Source: JBBKXR01 sp037969585 (GTDB lineage Bacteria > Verrucomicrobiota > Verrucomicrobiia > Verrucomicrobiales > DEV007). From it: a stretch of 64,000 nt of DNA. The position numbers were made by a program, and so were the translations under genes. The stretch covers positions 7,992 through 71,991 of the forward strand of contig JBBKXR010000251.1 in assembly GCA_037969585.1 (NCBI GenBank). The letters run 5' to 3'. This document shows, piece by piece, positions 1 through 9,516 of the stretch (position 1 is its first letter; each line of letters starts with the position of its first letter). Under the pieces are notes generated by a model. That model made no database searches and was not told the origin of the DNA. It saw nothing but the letters and a program-made list of their open reading frames with translations.

Positions 1-96
1 AAGGGGCTCGGTTTTGTTTTGAAAAAGACCGAAGACTATTACGGCGACGACGAGGAAACAACTCTACCGGAGGACATCGATGAATCCCTTCGCTGA
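1..96 (+). CDS. C-terminal end of an upstream gene, probably an Mrp antiporter subunit
   Basis: The reading frame is open from the window edge to a TGA at 94-96 and encodes 31 residues ending in an acidic tail (about 10 Asp/Glu). It overlaps the start of the next gene by 17 bases, a translational coupling typical of antiporter operons. The overlap and the downstream MrpD-like gene suggest another Mrp/NADH-dehydrogenase-like membrane subunit, but the fragment itself has no diagnostic motif. Frame 3 is also open to base 83, so the choice of frame is an inference. Confidence 0.45.
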   Translation, partial: KGLGFVLKKTEDYYGDDEETTLPEDIDESLR

Positions 97-1903
97 TTTC
101 CATCCCGCTCTGATTCTGCTGATCGGTGCCCTGCTGGTGCCGCTGTTCCGTGGCAACTGGCGCAGCGCCTGGGTGATCGTTCTGCCGATCGCCGCCTTCC
201 TCAGCATCCTCGCCATGCCGTCCCCGGCCGAGGGCAAACAGCTCGTCAGCTGGACGTTGAAAGCCTTTCCCTGGCTCGACGGCGAAATGAGCTTCCTGCG
301 CATCGACCGCCTGTCGAAGGCCTTCGGCTACATCTTCACGCTCAATGCCGCCGCCGCCTTCGTGTTCGCCTTTTACGTCAAGAAGAGCACCCAGCACATG
401 GCCGCGCTGATCTACATCGGTAGCGGCCTCGGTGCGGTTTTCGCCGGTGACTTAATCACCCTCTACGTGTTCTGGGAAATCATGGCGGTCAGCTCGACCT
501 TCATCATTCTCGCTCGCAACACCGAGCGCGCCAAAGGCGCCGCCTACCGCTACGTCATGATTCACTTGTTCGGCGGACTGTTGTTTCTCGCCGGCCTGGT
601 ACTGACCATTCAATCGACCGGATCGATCGCCTTCAACGGCTTCGATTTTCTCACTGCACAAAGCCCCGGCACCTGGCTGATCCTGCTCGGCGTGCTGGTC
701 AACGCCGCCGCTCCGCCGTTGTCCGCGTGGCTGTCCGATGCCTACCCCGAAGCCAGTGTCACCGGCGGACTGATCCTCAGCGCCTACACCACCAAGACCG
801 CAGTTTACGTTTTGCTGCGCGGCTTCGCCGGATGGGAACCGCTGATCTGGATCGGCTGCATCATGGCCGTTTACGGCATCATTTACGCCCTGCTCGAAAA
901 CGACATGCGGCGCATCCTCGCCTACTCGATTATCAATCAGGTCGGCTTCATGGTTTGCGCCGCCGGCATCGGCACGCACGACGCGATCAGTGGCGCTACG
1001 GCGCACGCATTCTGCCACATCATTTACAAATCCCTGCTGTGGATGTCCGCCGGTGCCGTGCTCTATCGCGTCGGCAAAAGCAAATGCACCGAGCTCGGTG
1101 GTCTCTACAAAACCATGCCGTGGACCCTGGTGTTCGGCACCATCGGCGCCCTGGCAATTTCCGCCGTACCCTTGACCAGCGGCTTCACCAGCAAAACCAT
1201 CATCCTGCACGCCGCCGAACACGAAGGCCTGTTCTGGCCATGGCTGGTGCTCGAAGTCGCCAGCGCCGGTGTCTTCCTGCACGCCGGCATCAAGTTCCCC
1301 TACTTCGTATTCTTCAACGTCGACCGCGGCTTGCGGCCCAAAGAAGCGCCGAAGTCGATGCTCTTCGCCATGGGCTTCCTCGCCTTCCTGTGTATCGCCC
1401 TCGGCGTTTTTCCGCAGCCGCTCTACGACATCCTGCCTTACGCCGTCGACTACAACGCCTGGACGGTGCCGCACGTCATCACCCAGATGCAGTTGCTCAT
1501 GCTGTCCGCGCTGGTGTTCTTCCTGTTCCTGAAAATGCTCAAGCGCACCCCGACCATCTCGCTCGATACCGATTGGCTCTACCGCAAAGGTGGACCACTG
1601 TTCGAACGCGCCGTGGACCGCAGCCTGAATGGCTTCAACGTGATCGCCGGTAAGTTTTTCGTCGGTGGTATTGCCGATGGCGCACGGCGATTTTTCAATG
1701 ACGGCCCGTCGCGTATCCTCGCAACCATTATGGTTCCGTGGTGGCGCATCACCGGCACGTCCGGCGACGAACTGATGGAGAAAACGCAAGACCTCTACAA
1801 GCAAGGTCGCCGCGGAGCGTTCCGCATCGGCGTCACTGCCTGCCTCGCCGTCCTGCTGCTCGCCCTGCTGATGTTGTTCTCGGCGAAAGTGCGCATGGAG
1901 TGA
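80..1903 (+). CDS. Na+/H+ antiporter subunit D (MrpD/NuoM-like proton-conducting membrane protein)
   Basis: This 607-residue polytopic membrane protein belongs to the proton-translocating transporter family shared by Mrp antiporter subunits A/D and NADH dehydrogenase subunits L/M/N. The family signatures are visible: the charged Glu in the helix FWEIMAVSS near residue 133, the Lys in TTKTAVY near residue 240, and the broken-helix region around SAWLSDAYPEAS. A GGAGG ribosome-binding site lies 6 bases upstream of the ATG. The C-terminal third is longer than in classical MrpD and resembles the variants found in multi-subunit Mrp-like operons. It is the last gene of its operon in this window and presumably helps build a cation/proton antiporter in the inner membrane. 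Confidence 0.85.
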   Translation: MNPFADFHPALILLIGALLVPLFRGNWRSAWVIVLPIAAFLSILAMPSPAEGKQLVSWTLKAFPWLDGEMSFLRIDRLSKAFGYIFTLNAAAAFVFAFYVKKSTQHMAALIYIGSGLGAVFAGDLITLYVFWEIMAVSSTFIILARNTERAKGAAYRYVMIHLFGGLLFLAGLVLTIQSTGSIAFNGFDFLTAQSPGTWLILLGVLVNAAAPPLSAWLSDAYPEASVTGGLILSAYTTKTAVYVLLRGFAGWEPLIWIGCIMAVYGIIYALLENDMRRILAYSIINQVGFMVCAAGIGTHDAISGATAHAFCHIIYKSLLWMSAGAVLYRVGKSKCTELGGLYKTMPWTLVFGTIGALAISAVPLTSGFTSKTIILHAAEHEGLFWPWLVLEVASAGVFLHAGIKFPYFVFFNVDRGLRPKEAPKSMLFAMGFLAFLCIALGVFPQPLYDILPYAVDYNAWTVPHVITQMQLLMLSALVFFLFLKMLKRTPTISLDTDWLYRKGGPLFERAVDRSLNGFNVIAGKFFVGGIADGARRFFNDGPSRILATIMVPWWRITGTSGDELMEKTQDLYKQGRRGAFRIGVTACLAVLLLALLMLFSAKVRME

Positions 1904-1987
1904 GTAATACTGATCCGCGCTTCGCAGTTGGCAGTAGGGGGCGTTATGTGCTTCTTTCAATGTGAAACCCCCACTTTTGAACTTCCG

Positions 1988-2623
1988 ATGATCACCTTTT
2001 CCATTCCCTCACTCTGCCGCGTCATGCTCGCCGCGACCGCGCTAACCATGACCGTGTCGTGCCTGCCGGGTTCGATGCCTTTTGACAGCGGCGGCCCATT
2101 TGGTGCCGCTACCGGCGACGGCATCGGCCAGCGCTCCGCAGTGCCTACAGTAGCTCGAAGCTCTTCTATCGGCTTTTTCGGAGGCGGTGGTGGTGGCTAC
2201 TCCGACCGGGGTTATGGGCGTGGCTACGGCTACGGATCCCGCTCGGTCTGCAACGTTTGCGGCTACAACCCGTGCCGCTGCAGCAGCCGCTCAAGTTCAC
2301 ACGCTGGCCACGGCCATGACGATCACCGTTCCAGCCCCTTTTCGACATCCTCATCACGCCGCTCAAGTTCAAGCAGCCACGACGACCACAAAGCCGAGCA
2401 TCCTCACGCGCACGACACGTATAAGGTCACGAGCAGTAGCGGCCTGCGTCCCGGCCAGACCAAACCCACCGGCTACCACTCAAATGATTGGTACAAGTCG
2501 CGCGGCTACGACACCAGCAAACTCAATCTCAAAAATGAGCACGGTGAGAAAAAAGGCAGCAGCAGCTCAAACTCGAAGTCCAAATCGTCGAGTTCAAGTT
2601 CGAGTAAAAAGCGGAAGGACTAG
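1988..2623 (+). CDS. Ser/His-rich hypothetical lipoprotein
   Basis: The ATG at 1988 begins a typical lipoprotein signal (MITFSIPSLCRVMLAATALTM... with lipobox TVSC), so I prefer it over an in-frame ATG 60 bases upstream. The mature protein of about 185 residues is low complexity: a Gly/Tyr-rich stretch, a small Cys cluster (CNVCGYNPCRC), His-rich segments and a C-terminal run of Ser and Lys. It shows no enzymatic domain. The Cys/His content could bind metal, and the basic Ser-rich tail could contact the cell wall or polyanions; both ideas are guesses. It stands alone between the antiporter gene and rdgB. Confidence 0.7.
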   Translation: MITFSIPSLCRVMLAATALTMTVSCLPGSMPFDSGGPFGAATGDGIGQRSAVPTVARSSSIGFFGGGGGGYSDRGYGRGYGYGSRSVCNVCGYNPCRCSSRSSSHAGHGHDDHRSSPFSTSSSRRSSSSSHDDHKAEHPHAHDTYKVTSSSGLRPGQTKPTGYHSNDWYKSRGYDTSKLNLKNEHGEKKGSSSSNSKSKSSSSSSSKKRKD

Positions 2624-2639
2624 CGATCCGCCATACCCC

Positions 2640-3281
2640 TCAGCGCCGGGTCTTCAGCCACGCGCTCAGCTTCGCCAGCGCCTCACCGCGATGACTCAGC
2701 GTCCGCTTAGTCTTCGCCGGCAACTCACCAAAGGTTTGATCGTAACCCTCCGGGATGAACAACGGATCGTAGCCAAAGCCACCTTCGCCGCGCTCACCGT
2801 CCGTGATCGTGCCCTCCACCGCACCGTCGAAAATCCCCGCCTCCTCACCGTCGCGGATCAGCACCAGCACGCAGCGGAAGCGTCCTGAGCGCTGCTGCGC
2901 TGACTGCGCGCCAGCATCCGCGAGTTCTTTTAAAAGGTGGACCCGGTTATCGGCATCAGTCGCATTTTGGCCTGCGAAGCGCGCCGAAAACACCCCCGGA
3001 CGACCGCCCAGCGCATCCGCTTCGATGCCCGAATCATCCGCCAGTATCCACACATCGCCCCCCAGACTGCCGATCGCAGGCGCGCTCGCCGCTGCCAGCG
3101 CCTTGATGCGTGCGTTGCCCTCGAAGGTATCAGCGTCTTCCTCCGGCTCGGGCGCTGAGTCGCTTCCCTGCTGCTCGGCCAGCGTAGCGAGATCGGTAAA
3201 GTGATCGAAAAAATCGGTAAGCACTGCGGCGATTTCTTCGGTCTTGTGACGATTGTGAGTGGCGATGACGAGAGTGGACAT
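2640..3281 (-). CDS. rdgB: XTP/dITP diphosphatase (non-canonical purine NTP pyrophosphatase)
   Basis: This 213-residue RdgB/HAM1 enzyme hydrolyses XTP, ITP and dITP to the monophosphate and removes deaminated purines from the nucleotide pool. The signature N-terminus (STLVIATHNRHKTEEI), the ADDSGIEADALGGRPGVFSARFAG motif region and the C-terminal FGYDPLFIPEG and SHRGEALAKL motifs are all present. The start at 3281 is chosen because the family begins right at this motif; an upstream in-frame ATG at 3335 would add 18 unrelated residues. It is divergent from leuS, with about 70 bases between them. Confidence 0.93.
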   Translation of the reverse strand: MSTLVIATHNRHKTEEIAAVLTDFFDHFTDLATLAEQQGSDSAPEPEEDADTFEGNARIKALAAASAPAIGSLGGDVWILADDSGIEADALGGRPGVFSARFAGQNATDADNRVHLLKELADAGAQSAQQRSGRFRCVLVLIRDGEEAGIFDGAVEGTITDGERGEGGFGYDPLFIPEGYDQTFGELPAKTKRTLSHRGEALAKLSAWLKTRR

Positions 3282-3350
3282 GATCTGCTGGTGGCTTGCG
3301 AATAGTGGGATCGCCGGTAGCTTCCCCGATCCCAATCACCCGACTTTGAT

Positions 3351-5912
3351 ATGGCCGAGCAGCGACGCAAGCAGTTTCCCTTCGATGATTTCGAACCCCA
3401 ATGGCAAAACCGTTGGGAGTCGGATAAGACTTTCTCCGTCCCGAATCCCGGCGACGCGAACTTCGACGCCGATAAGCCGAAATTTTTCGCCCTCGATATG
3501 TTCCCCTATCCGAGTGGTTCCGGCCTGCACGTCGGCCATCCCGAAGGCTACACAGCGACTGATATCGTCACTCGGCAGAAACGCATGGCCGGTTTCAACG
3601 TTCTGCATCCGATGGGCTGGGATGCCTTCGGATTGCCCGCCGAAGAGCATGCGCGCAAGACCGGTGAACATCCGGCAATCAACACTGCGAAGAACACCGA
3701 CAACTTTCGCCGTCAGCTGAAGCGGCTCGGTTTTGCCTACGACTGGGAGCGCGAGGTCAACACCACCGACCCGGGCTACGTGCGCTGGACGCAGTGGATT
3801 TTTCTGCAGCTCTACAATTCGTACTTCGACGAAGCCGGACAGAAGGCCAAGCCGATCGCCGAACTCGAAGCGCAGGGACTGAGCCGCGAGGAAATCGACA
3901 ATCGTCGCCTGGCCTACGTCGCCGAGGCTCCAGTGAACTGGTGCCCCGAACTCGGTACCGTGCTCGCCAACGAGGAAGTCGAGGAGTGGCGCAAGAAGGG
4001 CAATACCGTCGAACGCCGTCCGCTCAAGCAGTGGATGTTGCGCATCACCGCCTACGCCGAACGTCTAATCAACGAGCTGGACGGTCTCGATTGGCCGGAA
4101 GGCATTAAACTTTTGCAGCAGAACTGGATCGGTCGAAGCGAAGGTGCCGAGGTCGATTTTAAAATCGGCGAGCACAAGGTCACCGTGTTCACCACGCGCC
4201 CCGACACCCTGTTCGGCGCGACCTACATGGTGCTCGCTCCCGAGCATCCGCTGGTTGATGAAATCACTACGCCCGAGCAGAGCGCGGCGGTCGAGGAGTA
4301 TCGCAAAGCTTGCGCCTCGAAATCCGACCTCGAGCGCACCGAACTGGCCAAGGAAAAAACCGGCGTCGCCACCGGCGGCACCGCCATCAACCCGGTCAAT
4401 GGCGAGGAGATCCCAGTGTGGATCGCCGACTACGTGATGATGAGTTACGGCACCGGAGCGATCATGGCCGTGCCTGCGCACGACGAGCGCGACAACGAGT
4501 TTGCCAAGCGGTTCGGCATTACTATCATTGAAGTGGTGCAGGCCCCAGAAGGCAATGAAGAGAAATGTTTTACCGGCGAAGGCACGGCGATCAATTCCGG
4601 CTTTCTCGACGGTCTGACCACCGCCGAAGCAAAGCAGAAAATCAGCGCCTGGCTGGATGACGAAAAGCTCGGCAAAAGCACTGTCGTTTACAAACTGCGC
4701 GACTGGCTGTTCTCGCGGCAGCGCTACTGGGGCGAGCCGTTTCCGATCGTGTGGAAAGACGGCAACCATTTCGCCATCGACGACAGCGAACTGCCGCTGC
4801 TTGCGCCGGAATTGAAAGACTACAAACCGAGCGGCACTCCCGATCCGATCTTGTCGAAAGCCAAGGACTGGGTCGATGTCGGCGATGGTGTGACGCGCGA
4901 AACCAACACCATGCCACAGTGGGCCGGCTCATGCTGGTACTACTTGCGCTACTGTGACGCAGCCAACCGCGATCGCTTCATCAGCCGCGAAGCTGAAGAA
5001 TACTGGCTCGGCAAAAACGGCACACCCGGCGGCGTCGATCTCTACATCGGCGGCACCGAGCACGCCGTGCTGCATCTGCTTTACGCCCGCTTCTGGCACA
5101 AGGTTTTGCATGACCTCGGTCACGTCTCGACGCCCGAACCGTTTCAGAAACTGGTCAACCAGGGACTGATCATGGGTGAAGACGGACAAAAAATGTCCAA
5201 GTCGCGCGGCAACGTTGTAAACCCCGATGACGTCGTCGACCTTTACGGCGCCGACTCGTTGCGTCTCTACGAAATGTTCATGGGCCCGCTCGAACAGGTG
5301 AAGCCGTGGTCGATGAATGGCGTCGAAGGCGTGCACCGCTTTCTCGCCCGTATATGGCGACTGGTCATGGAGATCGACCAGGAAGGCACGTGGACGATGC
5401 GCGGTAATCTGACTGATGGTGACCCTGACAAAGCCACTAAGAAGGTTTTGCATCAGACCATCAAGAAGGTCAGCGAAGACATTGCGTCGTTGAGTTTCAA
5501 CACGGCAATTTCGCAAATGATGGTCTGCACCAACGAGTTCAATAAGGTGGAGGCGTTGCCGGTTTCGGCCGTGGTCACCTTGCTCGAAGTGCTCAGTCCG
5601 TTCGCACCACACATCGCCGAGGAGCTTAATGCTCGCCTTGCCGCTGCTCACGACTCGGTTGACGGCAGCGAACTGGCCAACCGCGCCTGGCCGGCGTGGG
5701 ACGAAGCGTATTTGGTCGAAGACGAGATTGAGATGGTCATCCAGGTCAACGGCAAGAAGCGCGATATCATCACCGTGTCCAAGGACGCCGCCAAGGAAGA
5801 CATCGAAGCTCAGGCCTTGGCCTGCGCAAAAGTCACCGAACACACCGACGGCCTGACCGTCCGCAAAGTCATCGTCGTGCCGGGTAGACTGGTGAATATC
5901 GTCGCTAACTGA
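3351..5912 (+). CDS. leuS: Leucyl-tRNA synthetase
   Basis: This 853-residue class Ia synthetase charges tRNA-Leu. The HIGH-type signature HVGH is at about residues 60-63 and the KMSKS loop at about 613-617. Between them lie the CP1 editing domain (TTRPDTLFGATYMVLAPEHPLV and GTGAIMAVPAHDERD) and the catalytic-core WYYLRYCD. The C-terminal anticodon-binding and leucine-specific parts are complete. Length and domain order match bacterial LeuRS. Its stop overlaps the 3' end of the convergent trkA gene by 8 bases. The array at 18-21 kb encodes unusual short-variable-arm Leu-anticodon tRNAs that this enzyme might or might not accept. Confidence 0.97.
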   Translation: MAEQRRKQFPFDDFEPQWQNRWESDKTFSVPNPGDANFDADKPKFFALDMFPYPSGSGLHVGHPEGYTATDIVTRQKRMAGFNVLHPMGWDAFGLPAEEHARKTGEHPAINTAKNTDNFRRQLKRLGFAYDWEREVNTTDPGYVRWTQWIFLQLYNSYFDEAGQKAKPIAELEAQGLSREEIDNRRLAYVAEAPVNWCPELGTVLANEEVEEWRKKGNTVERRPLKQWMLRITAYAERLINELDGLDWPEGIKLLQQNWIGRSEGAEVDFKIGEHKVTVFTTRPDTLFGATYMVLAPEHPLVDEITTPEQSAAVEEYRKACASKSDLERTELAKEKTGVATGGTAINPVNGEEIPVWIADYVMMSYGTGAIMAVPAHDERDNEFAKRFGITIIEVVQAPEGNEEKCFTGEGTAINSGFLDGLTTAEAKQKISAWLDDEKLGKSTVVYKLRDWLFSRQRYWGEPFPIVWKDGNHFAIDDSELPLLAPELKDYKPSGTPDPILSKAKDWVDVGDGVTRETNTMPQWAGSCWYYLRYCDAANRDRFISREAEEYWLGKNGTPGGVDLYIGGTEHAVLHLLYARFWHKVLHDLGHVSTPEPFQKLVNQGLIMGEDGQKMSKSRGNVVNPDDVVDLYGADSLRLYEMFMGPLEQVKPWSMNGVEGVHRFLARIWRLVMEIDQEGTWTMRGNLTDGDPDKATKKVLHQTIKKVSEDIASLSFNTAISQMMVCTNEFNKVEALPVSAVVTLLEVLSPFAPHIAEELNARLAAAHDSVDGSELANRAWPAWDEAYLVEDEIEMVIQVNGKKRDIITVSKDAAKEDIEAQALACAKVTEHTDGLTVRKVIVVPGRLVNIVAN

Positions 5913-7251
5913 CCAGCTTCACGAATTTCTTCAAGGCCTTGGGCGAGACCACGGCGTAAAGATTGTCGCCGGCTTCGATGACATCGTCGGCGGCGGGAAC
6001 GACGGCGCGGATGCCGTGCAACAGGGCGACCAACACGCAGCCTTTTGGCCACTTGATGTCGCGCACCATCTTGCCGGCGACTTGCGAATTTGCGCCAACT
6101 GCTGATTCGATCAATTTTCCGGCTTCGAGTTCTTTGACCATGTGATAGCGGTCCGACGTGACAAAGCGAGTCAGGTCGCGCCAGGTCGCTTCACGCGGAC
6201 TGACAGCCGCCATGATGCCGAGCGGTTTGCCGAACGACATAATCGCATCGGCATAATCCGCGCGGTGAATGAGCGTCAGGCAGTGGCGCGCGCCGAGGCT
6301 GTGCGCCTGCAGGCAGGTCATGACGTTGTCCTCATCACCGCCGGTGGCAGCGATGAAAAAATCCACCTTCCCGATATTTTCTTCCTGAAGCTCTGCGAGC
6401 GAGGTGGCATCGGCATTGAGAACGGTGGTGTTGGCAAGTAGGTCGGTCAGTTCGGCACAGCGTCGCGGATCGGCGTCGAAGATACGCACCCGGCAGTTCC
6501 ACGCCTCGAGAGTTTGCGCGAGAGCAAATCCGTATTCCCCACCACCGAAAATTACCACTCGCTGAGGCTCCTCTTTGCCTTCGTCACGCCGTAAGCGGAC
6601 GACCATATCGTGCAGCCGTTTTGGTTCACCGAAGAGCGTAACAACGTCGCCGGATTCGAGAATTTCTTCAGCCGTCGGCACGATCTGCGCCTCGCCGCGA
6701 AGGATGGCGCCAACCCGCACACGCGGCGGGAATTCCATCTCGCGCAGGGTCTTGCCAACGCTCTCGCTGGCGGAGGAAATTTTTACCTGCTGCAATTCGA
6801 TATGACCACGAGCAATTTCCTCGACGATCAGCGACTCGGGGTTGCGCACAAATTTCGACAACTCGACGGCCGCGAGGAGTTCGGAACTGAAAATGTAGTC
6901 GATGCCGAAGTGCTTACGCAGATCCAGTAGCCACTCTTCGCGTTGCAGATTTGGGTGCACCCTGCAGATCGCCGTCTGCGCACCGAGCGCCTTAGCCACC
7001 GAGCCGGCGACCAGGTTGACGTTGTTGTCGCTGGTCACCGCCATCACCAGTTCGGCTTCGGCGGCACCTGCCTCGAGCAGCACGTTCACCGAAGTGCCGT
7101 CACCACAGATGACGCGGGCATCGATCTTACCTTCCAGTTCCGCAGCGACCTTCTCACGTCGCTCAATGATGACCGTGGAGTGCGATTCCTGAGACAATCG
7201 ACCAGCCAAATGACGGCCAATCTCACCTGCGCCAACGATGATAATTTTCAT
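5905..7251 (-). CDS. trkA: Trk system potassium uptake regulatory protein
   Basis: This 448-residue cytosolic regulator has two tandem RCK modules, each with a Rossmann NAD-binding fold and a TrkA-C ligand domain. The glycine motifs are visible as IIVGAGEIGRHLAG at the N-terminus and VIFGGGEYGFALAQ near residue 235. TrkA gates the TrkH/TrkG K+ channel according to NAD(H) or nucleotide state. The start at 7251 places MKIIIVGAGEIG at the N-terminus; an upstream in-frame ATG at 7281 adds ten unrelated residues. No trkH gene is seen next to it, so the channel subunit must be elsewhere. The gene is convergent with leuS. Confidence 0.93.
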   Translation of the reverse strand: MKIIIVGAGEIGRHLAGRLSQESHSTVIIERREKVAAELEGKIDARVICGDGTSVNVLLEAGAAEAELVMAVTSDNNVNLVAGSVAKALGAQTAICRVHPNLQREEWLLDLRKHFGIDYIFSSELLAAVELSKFVRNPESLIVEEIARGHIELQQVKISSASESVGKTLREMEFPPRVRVGAILRGEAQIVPTAEEILESGDVVTLFGEPKRLHDMVVRLRRDEGKEEPQRVVIFGGGEYGFALAQTLEAWNCRVRIFDADPRRCAELTDLLANTTVLNADATSLAELQEENIGKVDFFIAATGGDEDNVMTCLQAHSLGARHCLTLIHRADYADAIMSFGKPLGIMAAVSPREATWRDLTRFVTSDRYHMVKELEAGKLIESAVGANSQVAGKMVRDIKWPKGCVLVALLHGIRAVVPAADDVIEAGDNLYAVVSPKALKKFVKLVS

Positions 7252-7411
7252 GGATGCGAACGAACAGACAAACCCGGACAAGAGGCCTCGGGTGGTACGT
7301 TACGGGTGCCACCGGAGATCGTCAATTGCTCGCCAAGAATCGCGTTTGGCACTGACTATCGAGATAGGTTACTGTTCGCTGGTTTCACACACCTAATCTT
7401 AGAAAATAACG

Positions 7412-7804
7412 ATGACTCGCTACCTTACCCCCACCCTCGCCTTGATAATTGGACTCGCTGCTCTGGTGTTTACCCCCGCCTATTCGAATGCCAATCCCAG
7501 CACGACCGCTGCAAAAGAGATCGAGCATTTGCTTAAATTTGTCACCGAGTCCGACGTCGATTTTCTTCGCAACGGCGATTCGCACAAGCCCAAGGAGGCC
7601 GCCGAGCACATCCGGAAAAAGTACGACTATTATCTGAAGAAAATTTCCTCCGCCGAAGACTTTATTCGCCTATCGGCAACCAAGAGCGCCCTTTCGGGAC
7701 AAGTCTACCACGTCAAACTCACGGACGGCACCAAGCAGACAAACTCCGAATGGCTGCTCGCGGAACTGGATCGTTACCGTGAAGCGAACAAAGCAGGCGA
7801 GTAG
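7412..7804 (+). CDS. DUF5329 family exported protein
   Basis: This 130-residue protein starts with a Sec-type signal peptide (hydrophobic stretch TLALIIGLAALVF, then an AYSNA cleavage region). The mature part matches the DUF5329 pattern: EIEHLLKFVTESDVDFLRNGD, then PKEAAEHIRKKYDYY, then SAEDFIRLSATKSALSGQ, then a C-terminal WLLAELDRYR. The family is periplasmic and of unknown function. It is monocistronic, with 160 bases upstream and 79 downstream. Confidence 0.8.
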   Translation: MTRYLTPTLALIIGLAALVFTPAYSNANPSTTAAKEIEHLLKFVTESDVDFLRNGDSHKPKEAAEHIRKKYDYYLKKISSAEDFIRLSATKSALSGQVYHVKLTDGTKQTNSEWLLAELDRYREANKAGE

Positions 7805-7883
7805 CGAGTGCTGGCGCGCCCCTGCTTGTGTGTCGGGATTTTCGGTCGAAAGCTGAGCGATCCATGGCACCGTAAGCGGCATC

Positions 7884-8978
7884 ATGTCTTCATCCCCCGA
7901 ATCAAATAACACCTACGCGCTGATTCTCGCCGGCGGTAGTGGCACGCGCTTCTGGCCGCTCAGTCGCAATGAGCACCCCAAGCAACTGCTGAAGCTCTTC
8001 GATGATGAGACGTTGCTCGAAAAAGCTGTCAATCGTCTCGACGGACTGGTACCACCCGAGCGGATTCTAATTCTCACCAACCCGGTCCAGCTCGACGCCA
8101 CGCGTGCTGCATTGCCGAATTTTCCGGCGGAAAATGTCATCGCTGAACCCGAGCGCCGCGACACCGCACCGGCCATCGCGCTCGCCATCGGTTGGGTAGC
8201 GGCGCGCGATCCCGAGGCGACCATGGTGGTGCTTCCTGCCGACCAATTGGTCACCGACCACGACGCGTTCCGGGAAACGCTCGCTGCCGCAGGCAAGGCC
8301 GCCAACGAAGCCGATGCCGTGGTTACCATCGGCATCAAACCGACCTGGGCCTGCCCCAGTTACGGCTACGTCGAGCGCGGTCGACGCGCGACCATTTCGG
8401 GCCTCAGCGATGATGCACCGGCGTTTTTCGAAGTCGAGCGCTTCCGCGAAAAGCCGAGCCCGCAGCTCGCCGAAGAATTCATCGAGCAGGGCAACTTCGC
8501 CTGGAACGCCGGCATTTTCATCTGGACTGTGCCTACGGTGATGCGCGAGTTCGCTGAACACTGCCCCGAACTGTCGGATTTCGTGCATGAACTGCGCAAA
8601 TCAAGTGACGTCGCGGCCACCATCGCAAGCCAGTTTGCCAATCTGCCAAAAGTTTCAATCGATTACGCACTGATGGAAAAAGCCAGCCGCATTCTCAACG
8701 TCGAAGCCAACTTCGGTTGGGACGATGTTGGCGGCTGGATATCGGTCGGCAAATACCTCGACAAAGACGATTCCGACAACGTCACCAATCGGCCGATCAG
8801 TCAGATCGAATCATACAACAACATCGTCTTCGTGCGCGACGAAGGTGTCCGCGTCGGCCTGCTCGGCGTTCACGACCTGATCGTCGTGCAAACCGGCGAC
8901 GCCATCCTCGTCGCCGACAAAGACGAAGCCGACAACATCAAAAAGCTCGTCGCTGAGGTCCCCGACGAGTTGCTTTAG
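7884..8978 (+). CDS. Mannose-1-phosphate guanylyltransferase
   Basis: This 364-residue nucleotidyltransferase makes GDP-mannose from mannose-1-phosphate and GTP for polysaccharide or glycan synthesis. The pyrophosphorylase signature LAGGSGTRFWPLSR is at about residues 16-29, ERRDTAPAI is at about 93, the metal-binding region VLPADQLV follows, and FREKP marks the sugar-binding region. It lacks a C-terminal cupin isomerase domain, so it is the monofunctional type (ManC/RfbM-like without PMI). It is followed by ruvX after 11 bases, a likely co-transcription. It could supply the exopolysaccharide cluster at the right end of the window. Confidence 0.9.
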   Translation: MSSSPESNNTYALILAGGSGTRFWPLSRNEHPKQLLKLFDDETLLEKAVNRLDGLVPPERILILTNPVQLDATRAALPNFPAENVIAEPERRDTAPAIALAIGWVAARDPEATMVVLPADQLVTDHDAFRETLAAAGKAANEADAVVTIGIKPTWACPSYGYVERGRRATISGLSDDAPAFFEVERFREKPSPQLAEEFIEQGNFAWNAGIFIWTVPTVMREFAEHCPELSDFVHELRKSSDVAATIASQFANLPKVSIDYALMEKASRILNVEANFGWDDVGGWISVGKYLDKDDSDNVTNRPISQIESYNNIVFVRDEGVRVGLLGVHDLIVVQTGDAILVADKDEADNIKKLVAEVPDELL

Positions 8979-8989
8979 TTCGCCGCAAC

Positions 8990-9439
8990 ATGCTGACTCG
9001 CGTTCTAGGTATCGATCACGGTGAAGCCCGCATCGGGCTGGCGTTGAGTGACGAACTCGGCATGCTCGCCCACCCATTGGAGACGGTTCCCGGCCGCGAC
9101 GTTAAAACCGCCATCGCCCGCATCGCTGAACTGGTCGTCGAGCGTCGCGTCGAAACCATCGTGCTCGGGCTACCGCTGCGCATGGACGGCAGTTCCGGCA
9201 CCGCCGTCGAAAAAGTCCGCGTCTTTCGCAAAGGCCTCGCCAGAGCCGTACCGGAGAATGTCACCATCATCGAAAGCGACGAACGCCTGACCACCGTCTC
9301 CGCCTGGGAAAAACTGCACGCCGCCGGCCGCAACGAAAAGAACAGCCGCCACCTCATCGATCAAGCCGCCGCAGTGGAAATTCTCCAGGATTACCTGGAT
9401 TCCCAAGCCCCACCCATGGATTTTATCGATCCGGGCTAA
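8990..9439 (+). CDS. ruvX: Holliday junction resolvase-like YqgF nuclease, pre-16S rRNA processing
   Basis: This 149-residue RNase H-fold protein of the YqgF/RuvX family is implicated in 5' maturation of 16S rRNA and possibly in branched-DNA cleavage. The signatures are the N-terminal GIDHGEARIGLALSDE, the central VLGLPLRMDGSSG and the conserved DERLTT, followed by a C-terminal HLIDQAAAVEILQDYL. The three acidic catalytic positions are present. It lies 11 bases after the guanylyltransferase gene and 77 bases before truA, so it may be part of a three-gene unit. Confidence 0.93.
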   Translation: MLTRVLGIDHGEARIGLALSDELGMLAHPLETVPGRDVKTAIARIAELVVERRVETIVLGLPLRMDGSSGTAVEKVRVFRKGLARAVPENVTIIESDERLTTVSAWEKLHAAGRNEKNSRHLIDQAAAVEILQDYLDSQAPPMDFIDPG

Positions 9440-9516
9440 GTGTTCCGAGATCTGAGATACGCGATAGATGGGCGTCAGCCGCATCACACTCTGAACACTG
9501 AAATCCAGCCAACGTC

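Noticed and set aside
452..1960. A 502-codon minus-strand frame opposite the MrpD-like gene
   Set aside because: It is a mirror frame of a high-GC gene; the translation is rich in His, Gln and Glu with no domain, and the plus-strand gene has clear membrane-transporter motifs.
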